Positions 36,240 to 45,839 of a stretch of DNA of 64,000 nt are shown piece by piece. The DNA is taken from positions 1 to 64,000 of the forward strand of contig JAMPAY010000006.1 of assembly GCA_023666945.1 (NCBI GenBank). The letters run 5' to 3'. The notes beneath the pieces are model-generated. The model made no database searches, was not told the origin of the DNA, and worked only from the letters and a program-made list of their open reading frames with translations. The position numbers and the translations under genes were made by a program. The DNA comes from Paludibacter sp. GTDB taxonomy: Bacteria; Bacteroidota; Bacteroidia; Bacteroidales; Paludibacteraceae. Position 1 is the first letter of the stretch, and every line of letters begins with the position of its first letter.

Positions 36240-39200
36240 CTATTGTACTTGGCGTCCTTGTACATCATACAGATGAGTTCCTTTCTGTATATACAAGCGA
36301 CCATTGATTATATATTTACGAATCAGGTTATCATCGCTACCCACATTGTCACCAGCAGTAACGATATGTTGTTGCGGTTTGATCTCTAATACAAAACGTT
36401 GTTCGAAAGACCCCGGCTGCAACATGGTCGTATAGTTACTTAGCAATAAATCGGTTCGCGCACCTATTTCCATATCAAGCAAGTTGACACTCAAACCGTC
36501 GGTACCATCGGGCAATGCGAACGTGTATTCTCCTGCCTCCGCAATGCTTACTCCCACAACGATATTCTTCTGCTGTTGCGGCATAGGTTGTACATTGGCA
36601 GCAACACGGATGTCATTTGAACCCGTGAGTGTATAGAGATTAGCCCCGGCATTATCCTGCTTGGATAAATCGACATTCAAGTCGAATTCTTCAGAAGCCC
36701 CCTCTTCTTGGAAGCGTACATAGGCACAATCGAGGGTTTTAGCGTTCTGCTGCAAAGTGAGACGCAATGTAGCGACCTTATTCTTCGCCTCTACACGGCG
36801 TGCGCGTATGGCTTGAGGATAAATCTCTCCCGCAGCCTCCGGTGTCATCCAATCGATGTCGCCCGCATACTGCACCATATAAGAATACATACTATTGAAT
36901 TTCAGCGGGTCGGTTTCCGACACGATAAACTTACTATTTGCCGCATCGTATTCGTACATAAAGCCTATGATGTGTTCACCCATATCTACGGGTAGTTGCG
37001 GATTGGTAAGTTGGTCGATATTAGCAAAGGAGGGAGCACCTATAAGATTCCAGTTAGAATCGTATATATACCGATTATCGCGCTCAATGGTACATATATA
37101 GGAGGGATAGGAAATAGTTTTGACCACACCACTAATAGGCATCGGTTCTTTATTGGCCGATGGGAAATACAAACATACATCTGTATTGCCCGATGTAAAA
37201 GAACGTGACAATATACGTTGCCAATCGAGAACCACTACATAGCCTGCACCTTCGTGAAGCGTTATGCCGTTGGTTTCTTCGTAATATTTCCAATAGGAGG
37301 GAGAGTCGCTCCAGCATCCGTTGGCAGCACGCGCAGCCCCATCGTAATATTGTATCATATAATCGTTACCATACTCCAGACCACCGCCAAATACTTCAGA
37401 GAGCAACACATCGAACGGGAAAGTTACCCAATAGACGCTCTTCTCTTTAGCAGGAGCCGTACTCTGCAGATAGTCTTTTGTTATGGAGAGCACACAGTAA
37501 GCATTTTTCACCTTAGCGATTTCGCGTACGTTCGGATTAAAGGTTAGTTGTTCCGCCTCTTGATGGTTCTCTCGAATAATCATTAAATCGGTTTCTATCT
37601 CGTCGTCAGCCGTTATCTCGTTGCCACCTACCAACCATGCACAGATAAGGTGATTTGTTTTGAAGTCGTAGAGTACACGTACCTTATAGGGATGTTCTCC
37701 CTCTTGCTTACCCAAGATAAGCGGATACATATTTTCATCGCTATAATCGCCAGCCATTCCCTTGAAATATTGGTCGTGTCCTTGATAAGGAGCCAACACT
37801 TTTACAAGCGCATTAGCAGAGGCATATATATCGGCACGATAGACCCAGTTTTGCCTATCCTGCAAACATATTTTAGTTTGCAATGTATTGTCCTTACCAT
37901 AGATACCGTTTTTGCTTAACAATTGCACATTTTCACCTGCACCTGCCAAGTAAGCACGATTCAGACTATTGTCATAAGTATTCCACATGAAACGGATATT
38001 TGCATCGTTGGTCAGTTTACCATCCGCCCCTACAAAGCCATTCTCTTGCTCATAGTTATTTCTTACAAGCGTATCGCTCAAACAGTAACTATACGGATTG
38101 GCCACGGTAAAGCATATATCGGTACCTTTCGTAACCCATTCGCAATAGTAGTAATCGAATGTTTCGTAATTCTTTGCATATTCGGAATAATAAATTCTAT
38201 TCATCACATTCCCCACATAATCTTCATCTGCAAAACCGACACCTCCTCGCCTTGTTGCGGCATCGGAGCGAATATAATACGTACCTGTGTAAGGATAGAT
38301 CAGACTTATATGCGGATTATCTTCTCCGTTTTGTTCTATCACAAAATTGTACACTCCATTGCCTGTGACGGCATCGGTGTTATGCACATTGGTGACACTG
38401 ATGGTGGTCCATTCTCCTATTGTTTCCGGCAAGTACTGTTGCAGCCACACCTCGCAATTATTGGTATTTGCTGATTCTACTCCTGCAGCATCTTTCTGCA
38501 TAGGACGCACATGCAAACTTAAGGTGTCGCACATAGGATTGTCGGTCGTGGCATATCTGCGGACAGCAACACTGTGCGTAGGATGGAACACTACATTGCC
38601 GCCGGCATTGCGTTCGACATACACTAAGCGATATTCCGCATCGGGCAAAGCATCGAAACCAATAATTACCTTACCATCTTCCAAATACAAATGCAAAGTA
38701 TAAACACCCGAACGTTGCGGAGCGAAAGTTACATAAGATGCAGCCTCAGCCCAATTATCCCAACGATAGAGTTGGTATTGTGCTTCAGTACCATATAAAG
38801 TTGCATCGTTGCCGGCACTGAAATATTCATTACGATCGTTTTTCAGGTAGAGTGAATAGGTCTTTCCCGCCGTTGCCGTAATCTGAGCAGAGAAAACAAA
38901 GCCACCTGCCACATCAGCCGTAAAGGCTTTTTGGGTTTCGCGATTATCTTCAAGCGACATCAGATAGTAGCCAGACAAGACAGAGTTATATTTCATCCAT
39001 ATACCCGCATCGTAGTATTTCGTTTCATTAACGGTAGTATAATTGCTACCTCGTTCATGGATAAACAACGGCATATCGGTATTGAAGTCTCCCCTATGCA
39101 CGGCTTCCGTTTTATAGAATTCTCCGTAGTCATTTTGGTTATCCTTGGTAAAAGTAAGGTACTGAACGGTTGCCGTTTGTTGTAATGTATAAGCGTATAC

Positions 39201-40808
39201 ATCATCACCGACCTTATTCATTTGCCCATACTCTATGCGGTTTTGTTTCGGATGTACTCCCTTGCCGTCTTCCCAAGGATTGGCAGAGAAAGTAAACAAA
39301 TAGGGATTATCCCAACCTAAATCGTTCTTCTTAAAATAGATAGCAGGTACTTCCACAAACTTTACATAGACTTGATTGTTGGTTTGGCTAACACTCATTG
39401 TATAGGTTTGTGCCGTTCCCGCTTCCGATATGCGTTCTGTAGCCTCCCAATTGCGATACCACCCTTCGACTGTATAGCCGGTTGCAGGGGTGGCAGTAAA
39501 CGCAGCAGAAGATACCGTCTGTCCGGATTCGATGATAGAACCGCCCGACTGAGCCGTAAGCGTTCCTCCCACATTGCCAATTACTCCAAAACTTATCGGA
39601 TAGAGAGAGGGTTGTATTTTTGTCAGTGTAATAGTTCCTTTTGCCGGATCCAGTGTAAAGATTGCGGAATCGCCCTTTTGCACTCCATCAGGGTTACCCA
39701 AGTTGTTTTGCGGAATCCATTTTGCGCCCGCATCCTGCGACGTTGTATTCCAATTACAACCATCAGCCCCATATGTATTGCGTAACGAGTAAGTGCCATC
39801 GCCATTAGGAGTCAATTCTACCCAAGACCAATTATTATCACCCTTAAAGGGATGCTTAATGTAATAGGTAATCGGTGCAGTGACGGTTACTTGCACATCG
39901 AACGTAGCGGAACACCCATCGGGCGTAACTGCCGTTAGTGTAAGTGTATAGGTCCCTTCCGTAGCGGATCGGAAAACAGGAGTAAGCGATGTGTCATCTT
40001 TAAGTGTACCAGCCGTTGTTGTCCATGTATATATACAATTGTCAGGCGTTACCACGATGCCCGTGATCTGCAAATTCTTATTTATTTCCGTAATAAACGA
40101 TGCAGTACCACCGATTGTGGGAAACGTACACGTTGTAGGCAAGGTAGTGGAAGCACAAATAATAGGTTTATCGGTAGTATTCACCGAAGTATTCGGATGG
40201 TACACTAAGATATACAAAGCCCGCGTATCCCAATAGTAGCAATTATCATGTCCATAATCTCCGATGTTGGTAACATCCGTACCATTAAAACCTGCTTGCA
40301 CATAACTATAATTGTAATCATACCCATTTGCAGACAAAGCGATTTTAAATTTTCGTGCATTGTCATCGGAAGAAGCATTACAGTAATAATAAGAATAGGT
40401 TTTATCGTCACCTAATGTCATTTGCGTAGCCCCCCAACCATTCATACCTCCACGATAATAGTAAGGACTATCATTATTACCTGCCTCTTCTCCGAATCCC
40501 TGCTGCCATCCATCCTTATAATAGGTATTTTCGGCATTAATGATAAGGTTTCCCGTCTGACTGCCGCTGTTGTTATTATTGAAGATAATATTGGATGTTT
40601 TTGTTTCATCCACTTCGATAGAATACCAACCATCATGACCGGGAACCAAGTTCATTTGCTTACCCGGCCAGCCTCCAAATGTTTCGGGCGAAAATGTGTA
40701 TGCCGCCACTTGATTCCAGTTGTTGGAATTGTAATAATATATGGTGATTGCATTGACAACAGAGGAGAGTAACGTCAAGAGGCAAAGGAAACCTAATTTC
40801 TTCTTCAT
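36240..40808 (-). CDS. Giant multimodular surface protein with starch-binding modules
   Basis: 1522 residues, no catalytic domain seen. Signal peptide 1-20. A CBM26-like module (20-100) has WPGKQMNLVPGHDGWYSIEV and IIFNNNNSGSQTGNL. A second starch-binding-like fold (about 115-225) has YYRGGMNGWGATQMTL. Then a PKD-like domain (about 228-312), a 'KHPF' module (about 315-398) also found in the protein at 41499-43184, and an InlB-like repeat (about 403-486: GYTVEGWYRNWE). A long beta-rich remainder includes repeated 'YTLQQTATVQYLTFTKDN' type segments. The short tail is RKYIINGRLYIQKGTHLYDV plus QGRQVQ. Probably a surface scaffold or capture protein for starch, working with the GH13 amylase next to it. 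It is 95 bases from that gene. Confidence 0.78.
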   Translation of the reverse strand: MKKKLGFLCLLTLLSSVVNAITIYYYNSNNWNQVAAYTFSPETFGGWPGKQMNLVPGHDGWYSIEVDETKTSNIIFNNNNSGSQTGNLIINAENTYYKDGWQQGFGEEAGNNDSPYYYRGGMNGWGATQMTLGDDKTYSYYYCNASSDDNARKFKIALSANGYDYNYSYVQAGFNGTDVTNIGDYGHDNCYYWDTRALYILVYHPNTSVNTTDKPIICASTTLPTTCTFPTIGGTASFITEINKNLQITGIVVTPDNCIYTWTTTAGTLKDDTSLTPVFRSATEGTYTLTLTAVTPDGCSATFDVQVTVTAPITYYIKHPFKGDNNWSWVELTPNGDGTYSLRNTYGADGCNWNTTSQDAGAKWIPQNNLGNPDGVQKGDSAIFTLDPAKGTITLTKIQPSLYPISFGVIGNVGGTLTAQSGGSIIESGQTVSSAAFTATPATGYTVEGWYRNWEATERISEAGTAQTYTMSVSQTNNQVYVKFVEVPAIYFKKNDLGWDNPYLFTFSANPWEDGKGVHPKQNRIEYGQMNKVGDDVYAYTLQQTATVQYLTFTKDNQNDYGEFYKTEAVHRGDFNTDMPLFIHERGSNYTTVNETKYYDAGIWMKYNSVLSGYYLMSLEDNRETQKAFTADVAGGFVFSAQITATAGKTYSLYLKNDRNEYFSAGNDATLYGTEAQYQLYRWDNWAEAASYVTFAPQRSGVYTLHLYLEDGKVIIGFDALPDAEYRLVYVERNAGGNVVFHPTHSVAVRRYATTDNPMCDTLSLHVRPMQKDAAGVESANTNNCEVWLQQYLPETIGEWTTISVTNVHNTDAVTGNGVYNFVIEQNGEDNPHISLIYPYTGTYYIRSDAATRRGGVGFADEDYVGNVMNRIYYSEYAKNYETFDYYYCEWVTKGTDICFTVANPYSYCLSDTLVRNNYEQENGFVGADGKLTNDANIRFMWNTYDNSLNRAYLAGAGENVQLLSKNGIYGKDNTLQTKICLQDRQNWVYRADIYASANALVKVLAPYQGHDQYFKGMAGDYSDENMYPLILGKQEGEHPYKVRVLYDFKTNHLICAWLVGGNEITADDEIETDLMIIRENHQEAEQLTFNPNVREIAKVKNAYCVLSITKDYLQSTAPAKEKSVYWVTFPFDVLLSEVFGGGLEYGNDYMIQYYDGAARAANGCWSDSPSYWKYYEETNGITLHEGAGYVVVLDWQRILSRSFTSGNTDVCLYFPSANKEPMPISGVVKTISYPSYICTIERDNRYIYDSNWNLIGAPSFANIDQLTNPQLPVDMGEHIIGFMYEYDAANSKFIVSETDPLKFNSMYSYMVQYAGDIDWMTPEAAGEIYPQAIRARRVEAKNKVATLRLTLQQNAKTLDCAYVRFQEEGASEEFDLNVDLSKQDNAGANLYTLTGSNDIRVAANVQPMPQQQKNIVVGVSIAEAGEYTFALPDGTDGLSVNLLDMEIGARTDLLLSNYTTMLQPGSFEQRFVLEIKPQQHIVTAGDNVGSDDNLIRKYIINGRLYIQKGTHLYDVQGRQVQ

Positions 40809-40875
40809 GGTTGTAAAGTTGAGTATTCTTTTTATACTATCTATAATCGCCGTTTTTCTATCAGCGTACGTATTT

Positions 40876-41316
40876 TTAATTTTGCAGTTTGTTGCGTCGT
40901 ATAAAGCATACGACCATATATCCCAAGGCCAATACTACTAAAGCCCAGGCATCACCTATAGGTGATTCTTTACTACGGTTAGGGTCGTCATCGTCAGATG
41001 ATCCCATACCCATACCGCCAAATGCCTTACGTTTTACCATTCCTTCACCAAATGCCTCTTGCGCCGCATAAGTGCTTGGCAGTTCAGCGGCAAACGGGGC
41101 GTAGATGGTAGACACATAAATGCCTGCAACACGTACTGATGATGCAGTACTGTTGCCACTTGCAGTTCCTGCCGTTCCTGTAATGCCCATTTCTGCCCAC
41201 CCAATACTATACGCACTATTGCTTATCTCCACAAGGGGGCGACAAGCATACTGAACAGCATACACTGAAGGCATACAGCCAAACAAGACTGCAATAATTA
41301 AATATTTTGTTTTCAT
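40876..41316 (-). CDS. Small exported protein with C-terminal membrane anchor
   Basis: 146 residues from ATG 41316 (MKTKYLIIAVLFGCMPSVYA leader; an earlier ATG has no leader). The mature part is rich in Gly, Ala, Ser and Thr, with a basic patch and DDDD. It ends in SPIGDAWALVVLALGYMVVC followed by FIRRNKLQN: a short motif, one membrane helix and a basic end, the layout of sorting signals such as PEP-CTERM. No sortase or exosortase is in view. It lies between two starch-binding protein genes, and its role is unknown. Confidence 0.65.
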   Translation of the reverse strand: MKTKYLIIAVLFGCMPSVYAVQYACRPLVEISNSAYSIGWAEMGITGTAGTASGNSTASSVRVAGIYVSTIYAPFAAELPSTYAAQEAFGEGMVKRKAFGGMGMGSSDDDDPNRSKESPIGDAWALVVLALGYMVVCFIRRNKLQN

Positions 41317-41457
41317 GGTAGAGGTACTAATAGCGTGCCTGCAACCTCTATGCAGACACCTCATATTGCAAAGCCTTTCCTATAATCTCGATTGTCAGAC
41401 GACAACCGTATCCACAAAGCACCGAAACAAATCACATCGGTGCACAGAAAGAGAAAA

Positions 41458-41493
41458 AGACCGGTCTCCCACACACACTAAGAAGACCGGTCT
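41458..41493 (-). terminator. Terminator of the CBM26-like gene
   Basis: Two copies of AGACCGGTCT (41458-41467 and 41484-41493), each itself palindromic, able to pair as a 10-bp stem. On the minus strand a T-rich run follows. It lies just past the stop at 41499. Confidence 0.75.
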
Positions 41494-41498
41494 CGTAA

Positions 41499-43184
41499 TC
41501 AGAACACCACAATTTTTTCGGTTGCAGTACCGATGCGCACAATATACACACCAGTTGTCAGATTACGGCTGTAATTGGCGGTAGTTTGTGCATCTATAAC
41601 CTGTCCACCAACGGTATAAACCGCAACGGGAGCAGCATTGTCAAGCATAATCGCCAAATTTCCATTCGACACTGCAAGTACATATTCGGCAGTCAAATTA
41701 TCGAGTGCAGTTCCCGATTTTGTCACATACGAAAGGGTAAGCGTAGCATCGGAATTTGCCACCAACGTAAAGTCAACCTGTACATTACCCGGAACGAACA
41801 ATTTTTCTTTTCCACCAGCAAGCGTATTAACCAATACAGCAGGAGATTCTCCGGCATATTCCATTGCCATATACCAATTCTGATTATCTCCCGTTTTAAT
41901 AAACACATACGAATCGGCAGTAAATGTAGCCGTCAACTTTCCGTCTACGAATTTATATTCGCCCGTATTATCAGCATCTGCCTCTATTCCATAGTCGGCT
42001 CCGTTGATATAGCCCACCAAATAATAATCGCCATTCAGTTCTACCGTTTTTGTTACCGTCATTTGCTTGGTATCTTCCAATGCTTGCTCAAGTCCATCGC
42101 CCGTAACAGTAACTTTGACTCCATACACACCTTCTACCTCGGGCGTATACGTATTACCCTCCAAAGCAACATACTCGGAAGTACCGGGCGTTTGTACGCT
42201 ATAGATATATACAGGATTGGAGACATTGGCAGATGTAGCACTAAACTCAACCTTTTCACCAATAACAGCAGATGTGGGAACAGTGAGATAGACAGCAGGA
42301 GTTTCGTCGGCAACAATGCTCAAGGAAGCAGTCGTTGCATCGTATACATAAGTAACCATAACACCTGTAATTGCAGGGCAGTTGCTTATGTCGTCTGCGG
42401 GAAACCATTTGGCACCAGCATCATTCATTTCAGTATTAACATTCGCACCTGTACCTTGCCAATAAGCATCCAGAGTAAAGGTATTATCCGTATTTTTAGC
42501 CATTGCTTTCCACTCCCACGTACTGCCATCGAAAGGATGTTTCAAATACATAGCCTCCGGAGTAACCACTACAATTTCTCCAGTAAAGCCGTTGGTCCAT
42601 CCATTGTTATAGTAAAGATTTTCAGCATCCACAATCAAGTCATCCGTTTGATTTCCGGCACCTCCTTCACCCTTATTGAAGATGATTTTTTCAGGAAGCC
42701 CCCCTCTAAAATCGATAGCGTACCAACCGGCTTGTTCCGTTACGGGCGACATTTCATCACCGGGCCAACCTGCCGTAACAGCACTACCGCCCCAACCATA
42801 AGCATATACTTTGTCCCAATTATTCACATTATTGTAATAAACGGTATACGTTTCAACAATCACTTCTCCATCGAATCCTGTAGTCCAACCCTCATTATAA
42901 TAAGGTTTAGCAGCATCGATAGTCAAATTGCCTGTTTGCGAACCCTTATTATTGTTATTGAAAATAATACTGGACGTTTTCGTTTCATCCACGTCGATAG
43001 AAAACCAACCTTCGTGGTCAGCAACAGCAGTCATCACCGTTCCCGGCCAAGTTCCAAGCGTTTCCGCGCTAAACGTGTAGGCAGCAACTTCCTGCCAATT
43101 ATTGGTGTTTTTGTAAAAGATTGTCAGCGCATTAGCCGCCATAGACAACACGGCAAAAGCCAACATAAGAGTAATTTTCTTCAT
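41499..43184 (-). CDS. Secreted protein with two CBM26-like modules and a KHPF module
   Basis: 561 residues; signal peptide 1-19. Two starch-binding CBM26-like modules: 20-100 (WPGTVMTAVADHEGWFSIDV; IIFNNNNKGSQTGN) and 112-198 (GWPGDEMSPVTEQAGWYAID; IIFNKGEGGAGNQTDDL). A 'KHPF' module (about 211-291: YLKHPFDGSTWEWKAM, DAGAKWFPADDI) is followed by an Ig-like domain (about 295-390) and a beta-rich C-terminal part ending in a type IX-like tail (TTGVYIVRIGTATEKIVVF). The first module is very close to that of the 1522-residue neighbour, so they share ancestry. Likely binds starch at the surface. First gene of the leftward cluster; possible -7 element at 43262. Confidence 0.8.
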   Translation of the reverse strand: MKKITLMLAFAVLSMAANALTIFYKNTNNWQEVAAYTFSAETLGTWPGTVMTAVADHEGWFSIDVDETKTSSIIFNNNNKGSQTGNLTIDAAKPYYNEGWTTGFDGEVIVETYTVYYNNVNNWDKVYAYGWGGSAVTAGWPGDEMSPVTEQAGWYAIDFRGGLPEKIIFNKGEGGAGNQTDDLIVDAENLYYNNGWTNGFTGEIVVVTPEAMYLKHPFDGSTWEWKAMAKNTDNTFTLDAYWQGTGANVNTEMNDAGAKWFPADDISNCPAITGVMVTYVYDATTASLSIVADETPAVYLTVPTSAVIGEKVEFSATSANVSNPVYIYSVQTPGTSEYVALEGNTYTPEVEGVYGVKVTVTGDGLEQALEDTKQMTVTKTVELNGDYYLVGYINGADYGIEADADNTGEYKFVDGKLTATFTADSYVFIKTGDNQNWYMAMEYAGESPAVLVNTLAGGKEKLFVPGNVQVDFTLVANSDATLTLSYVTKSGTALDNLTAEYVLAVSNGNLAIMLDNAAPVAVYTVGGQVIDAQTTANYSRNLTTGVYIVRIGTATEKIVVF

Positions 43185-43261
43185 GTTCGATTAGTTTTTA
43201 AGGTTGATTATTCAAATATTCAGCCAGTTACAATACATACAAGTGCATGCAACATGGTTTG

Positions 43262-43269
43262 CAAAGATA
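43262..43269 (-). promoter_or_regulatory. Possible -7 element of the CBM26-like gene
   Basis: TATCTTTG on the minus strand, 78 bases upstream of the start at 43184. No good TTTG lies 19-21 bases further on, so a regulator may be needed. Confidence 0.4.
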
Positions 43270-43556
43270 CATTAAAAACCAATATATACACATCCAAACA
43301 TTTCCGAACGGTTAATTTAATACGATGAACAACAAGATTTCAAGGATGAACCAACCGTTCATATCCGTATTATTTTAGAGTAACCGAATATATCATTACA
43401 CGCTAATTATCAAATAACTATTACAAACCGCCAAACCCATTACAGCCCTTATCGGCAAGCTATACGTTGCATAAATGAGTTTTTTGCGCATCAATAAGTT
43501 CCCCTCTATTATTGTCGATTTCCAGATGATATTGCCTTTGACAAAATGAAAGCCGC

Positions 43557-43593
43557 ACGAGATCTCGTCGAGATCTCGTTACGGTCCCGTAAC
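43557..43593. repeat. Cluster of three short palindromes
   Basis: Two copies of CGAGATCTCG (43558-43567 and 43569-43578), one base apart, then GTTACGG-TC-CCGTAAC (43578-43593). It could be an operator array in the divergent region or a terminator-like structure. Confidence 0.55.
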
Positions 43594-43807
43594 TGTCTCG
43601 TAAAAGGGTATCAAGCATATGTTGTTAGCAATATACAGCATAAGAAAGAAAATGGTTATATATTTGCAAGATAATATAACAAATTATCAAATCACAAGCA
43701 AAAAGCATCACCAGAAAAGAGAAACGGAAGCATAAAATGCGAATTTAGAGCAATATCCTTTTACACTCACATCTGACTCCGCAGGAATACAAGGGGAAAA
43801 AAACAGA

Positions 43808-43839
43808 TTTGGAAGAAAGGAATAAATGTCGTACCTTTG
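43808..43839 (+). promoter_or_regulatory. Promoter of the FKBP genes
   Basis: -33 TTTG (43808-43811), 20-base spacer, -7 TACCTTTG (43832-43839): an exact match to the Bacteroidota consensus. The leader is about 25 bases. Confidence 0.75.
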
Positions 43840-43870
43840 TCGGTTGAAAACAATGTAAACAATTAAACTT

Positions 43871-44455
43871 ATGGATAAAATCAGTTATGCGTTGGGGCTT
43901 AGCCTCGGACAAAATCTTTTGGGTAGCGGTGTAAAAAAACTGAATTACACAGACCTTGCGAGCGGTATAGAAGACGTACTCACAGCAGGTACTCCAAAAA
44001 TCAGTTATCAAGAAGCCCAACAAATTCTTAACACGTTTTTTAGCGAACTTGAAACCGAAATAGCCACAGCAGAAAAAGAGCGGGGAGAAAAATTTCTTGC
44101 AGACAATGCCAAACGCGAAGGAGTCAAGACAACAGCGAGTGGCTTGCAATATGAAGTGATAGAAGGCACTATCGGTCAGAAACCCAAAGCAACGGATAAA
44201 GTGAAAGTACACTACGAAGGAACACTTATTGACGGCACCGTATTCGACAGTTCTTACAAACGCGGTGAAGCCATATCATTCGGGTTAAACCAAGTGATAA
44301 AGGGTTGGACAGAAGGTCTGCAACTTATGTCGGTAGGTTCGAAATACAAACTCTATATTCCTTATAATCTGGGGTACGGAGAAAGAGGTGCCGGTGCTCA
44401 AATTCCTCCCTATGCCACACTTATCTTCACCGTGGAATTATTGGGCATAGAATAA
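43871..44455 (+). CDS. FKBP-type peptidyl-prolyl isomerase
   Basis: 194 residues. An N-terminal FKBP dimerisation region ([20 protein letters not shown], about 1-85) is followed by the FKBP catalytic domain (about 105-194) with [20 protein letters not shown] and [17 protein letters not shown]. It has no signal peptide, so it is probably cytoplasmic, unlike the next gene's product. The last 35 residues are nearly identical to those of the following FKBP protein, so this is a tandem duplication. It catalyses cis-trans isomerisation at proline and helps folding. Confidence 0.92.
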   Translation: MDKISYALGLSLGQNLLGSGVKKLNYTDLASGIEDVLTAGTPKISYQEAQQILNTFFSELETEIATAEKERGEKFLADNAKREGVKTTASGLQYEVIEGTIGQKPKATDKVKVHYEGTLIDGTVFDSSYKRGEAISFGLNQVIKGWTEGLQLMSVGSKYKLYIPYNLGYGERGAGAQIPPYATLIFTVELLGIE

Positions 44456-44487
44456 CAAGATACATCTAAACAACACGCTATAAAAGA

Positions 44488-45747
44488 ATGAAAAAGTTCA
44501 GTATTTTTGCCGTTGCACTCTGCACGGCCATGGTAAGTTGCGGTCATTCCTACGAAGCCAAACAAGCGACCTTGGAAAACCAAAGCGACAGTCTTAACTA
44601 TGCACTCGGCTATTTGAACGGTGCACAAATAAAAATGTACTACCTCAACCAAGATTCTTCTGCCACTACGGTAAACGAATTTATGGATGCTTTGGTAAGC
44701 GGTTATGAAACCAAGAGTCAAGAGCAAACCCAAATTCAGCAAGTAGGTCGCAATATCGGTATCGCCGTAAAACAGATGGAAAGTAAAGGTATTGCAGACA
44801 ATGCCAAATACCCCATCAACGAGAAGATTTTCTTCCAAGGTCTGATAAACGGTATCAAGAAAGCCGATACAACCATGGATTTGGATTCTGCCCGCGCCTA
44901 TTTCCAAAACAAGATAATATCTTCGCGTCTTGACACCACAGAAAAGAAAACTCCCAAAACCGTAAAATCCACTTGCACCGCCAAGGTGAAAACCATAGAA
45001 CTAAAGAACGAATACGACAGTGTAAACTACGCATTTGGCTATTTGAACGGTGACGGATTGGGCAGTGAACTGCTACAAAACGATTCTACGGGCGAAGACC
45101 TCAAAGATTTGATTGCCGCCATCAATAAAGGCATGAAAGAAAGTTACAACAACCCTCAACTTGCTCAAATGGGCGAACAGATAGGAAAAGCCATCAAAGA
45201 GCAAGAGAATGTAGGTTTGTTAGGCATTGAGGGTGTTGCCACCGATTTTGAACTTATCAAACAAGGTTTCGTAAACGGGTTGTACAACTTCGACCAAATG
45301 AACATGCAAGAAGCCAACCAATATGTGAACACCACTCTTGATCAAATACGTTATGGCAGCAACAAAGAAGAGGGAGAAGCCTTTTTGGCAGCCAACAAAT
45401 TGCGTGAAGAGGTGACTGAAACAGAATCGGGTCTACAATATGAAGTACTAAAAGAAGGAAAAGGCAAACGCCCGACCACTACAGACAAGGTAAAAGTACA
45501 CTATCACGGAACCCTGATTGACGGTACCGTATTCGACAGTTCGGTTGATCGCGGTGAACCTATCGTATTTGGTGTAACTCAAGTAATTCCCGGTTGGACA
45601 GAGGCTTTGCAACTCATGACCGTCGGTTCGAAATATAAATTGTACATTCCTTACAACCTCGGCTACGGAGAAAGAGGCGCAGGAGCACAAATACCTCCTT
45701 ATGCCACCTTGATATTTGAGGTTGAGTTGTTAGGCATTGAGAAATAA
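44488..45747 (+). CDS. FKBP-type peptidyl-prolyl isomerase lipoprotein with duplicated N-domain
   Basis: 419 residues. Lipobox MVSC gives lipidated Cys18. Two FKBP N-terminal dimerisation domains in tandem (about 30-145, starting [20 protein letters not shown]; and about 168-300, starting [20 protein letters not shown]) precede one catalytic FKBP domain (about 320-419). The doubled N-domain is unusual, since most relatives carry one. It probably assists folding in the periplasm, attached to the membrane. It follows the first FKBP gene by 32 bases and shares its promoter. Confidence 0.92.
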   Translation: MKKFSIFAVALCTAMVSCGHSYEAKQATLENQSDSLNYALGYLNGAQIKMYYLNQDSSATTVNEFMDALVSGYETKSQEQTQIQQVGRNIGIAVKQMESKGIADNAKYPINEKIFFQGLINGIKKADTTMDLDSARAYFQNKIISSRLDTTEKKTPKTVKSTCTAKVKTIELKNEYDSVNYAFGYLNGDGLGSELLQNDSTGEDLKDLIAAINKGMKESYNNPQLAQMGEQIGKAIKEQENVGLLGIEGVATDFELIKQGFVNGLYNFDQMNMQEANQYVNTTLDQIRYGSNKEEGEAFLAANKLREEVTETESGLQYEVLKEGKGKRPTTTDKVKVHYHGTLIDGTVFDSSVDRGEPIVFGVTQVIPGWTEALQLMTVGSKYKLYIPYNLGYGERGAGAQIPPYATLIFEVELLGIEK

Positions 45748-45780
45748 ACATTCCTAAACAGAGGAACATTCCTGATTTCA

Positions 45781-45816
45781 CTTGCCCGCTCCCTGCCCCA
45801 ACGGAGAGCGGGCAAG
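45781..45816 (+). terminator. Hairpin after the FKBP genes
   Basis: CTTGCCCGCTC (45781-45791) / GAGCGGGCAAG (45806-45816), a perfect 11-bp GC-rich stem. No U-run follows, but the position after the stop and before the flippase gene fits a terminator. Confidence 0.6.
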
Positions 45817-45839
45817 CGTATCAAAAAACATCCATAAGA

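Larger units (their letters stand above)
43185..43870. other. Divergent intergenic region of almost 700 bases
   Basis: Between the leftward starch-binding cluster and the rightward FKBP genes. I see no gene. It contains the two promoters listed and a cluster of short palindromes at 43557-43593. Confidence 0.55.

Noticed and set aside
41586-43328. 580-codon plus-strand open frame
   Set aside because: Antisense to the CBM26-like gene, which has a signal peptide, domains and a tail. The plus frame is rich in Ser, Arg, Ile and Cys with no leader or domain, as expected from codon bias of the sense gene.
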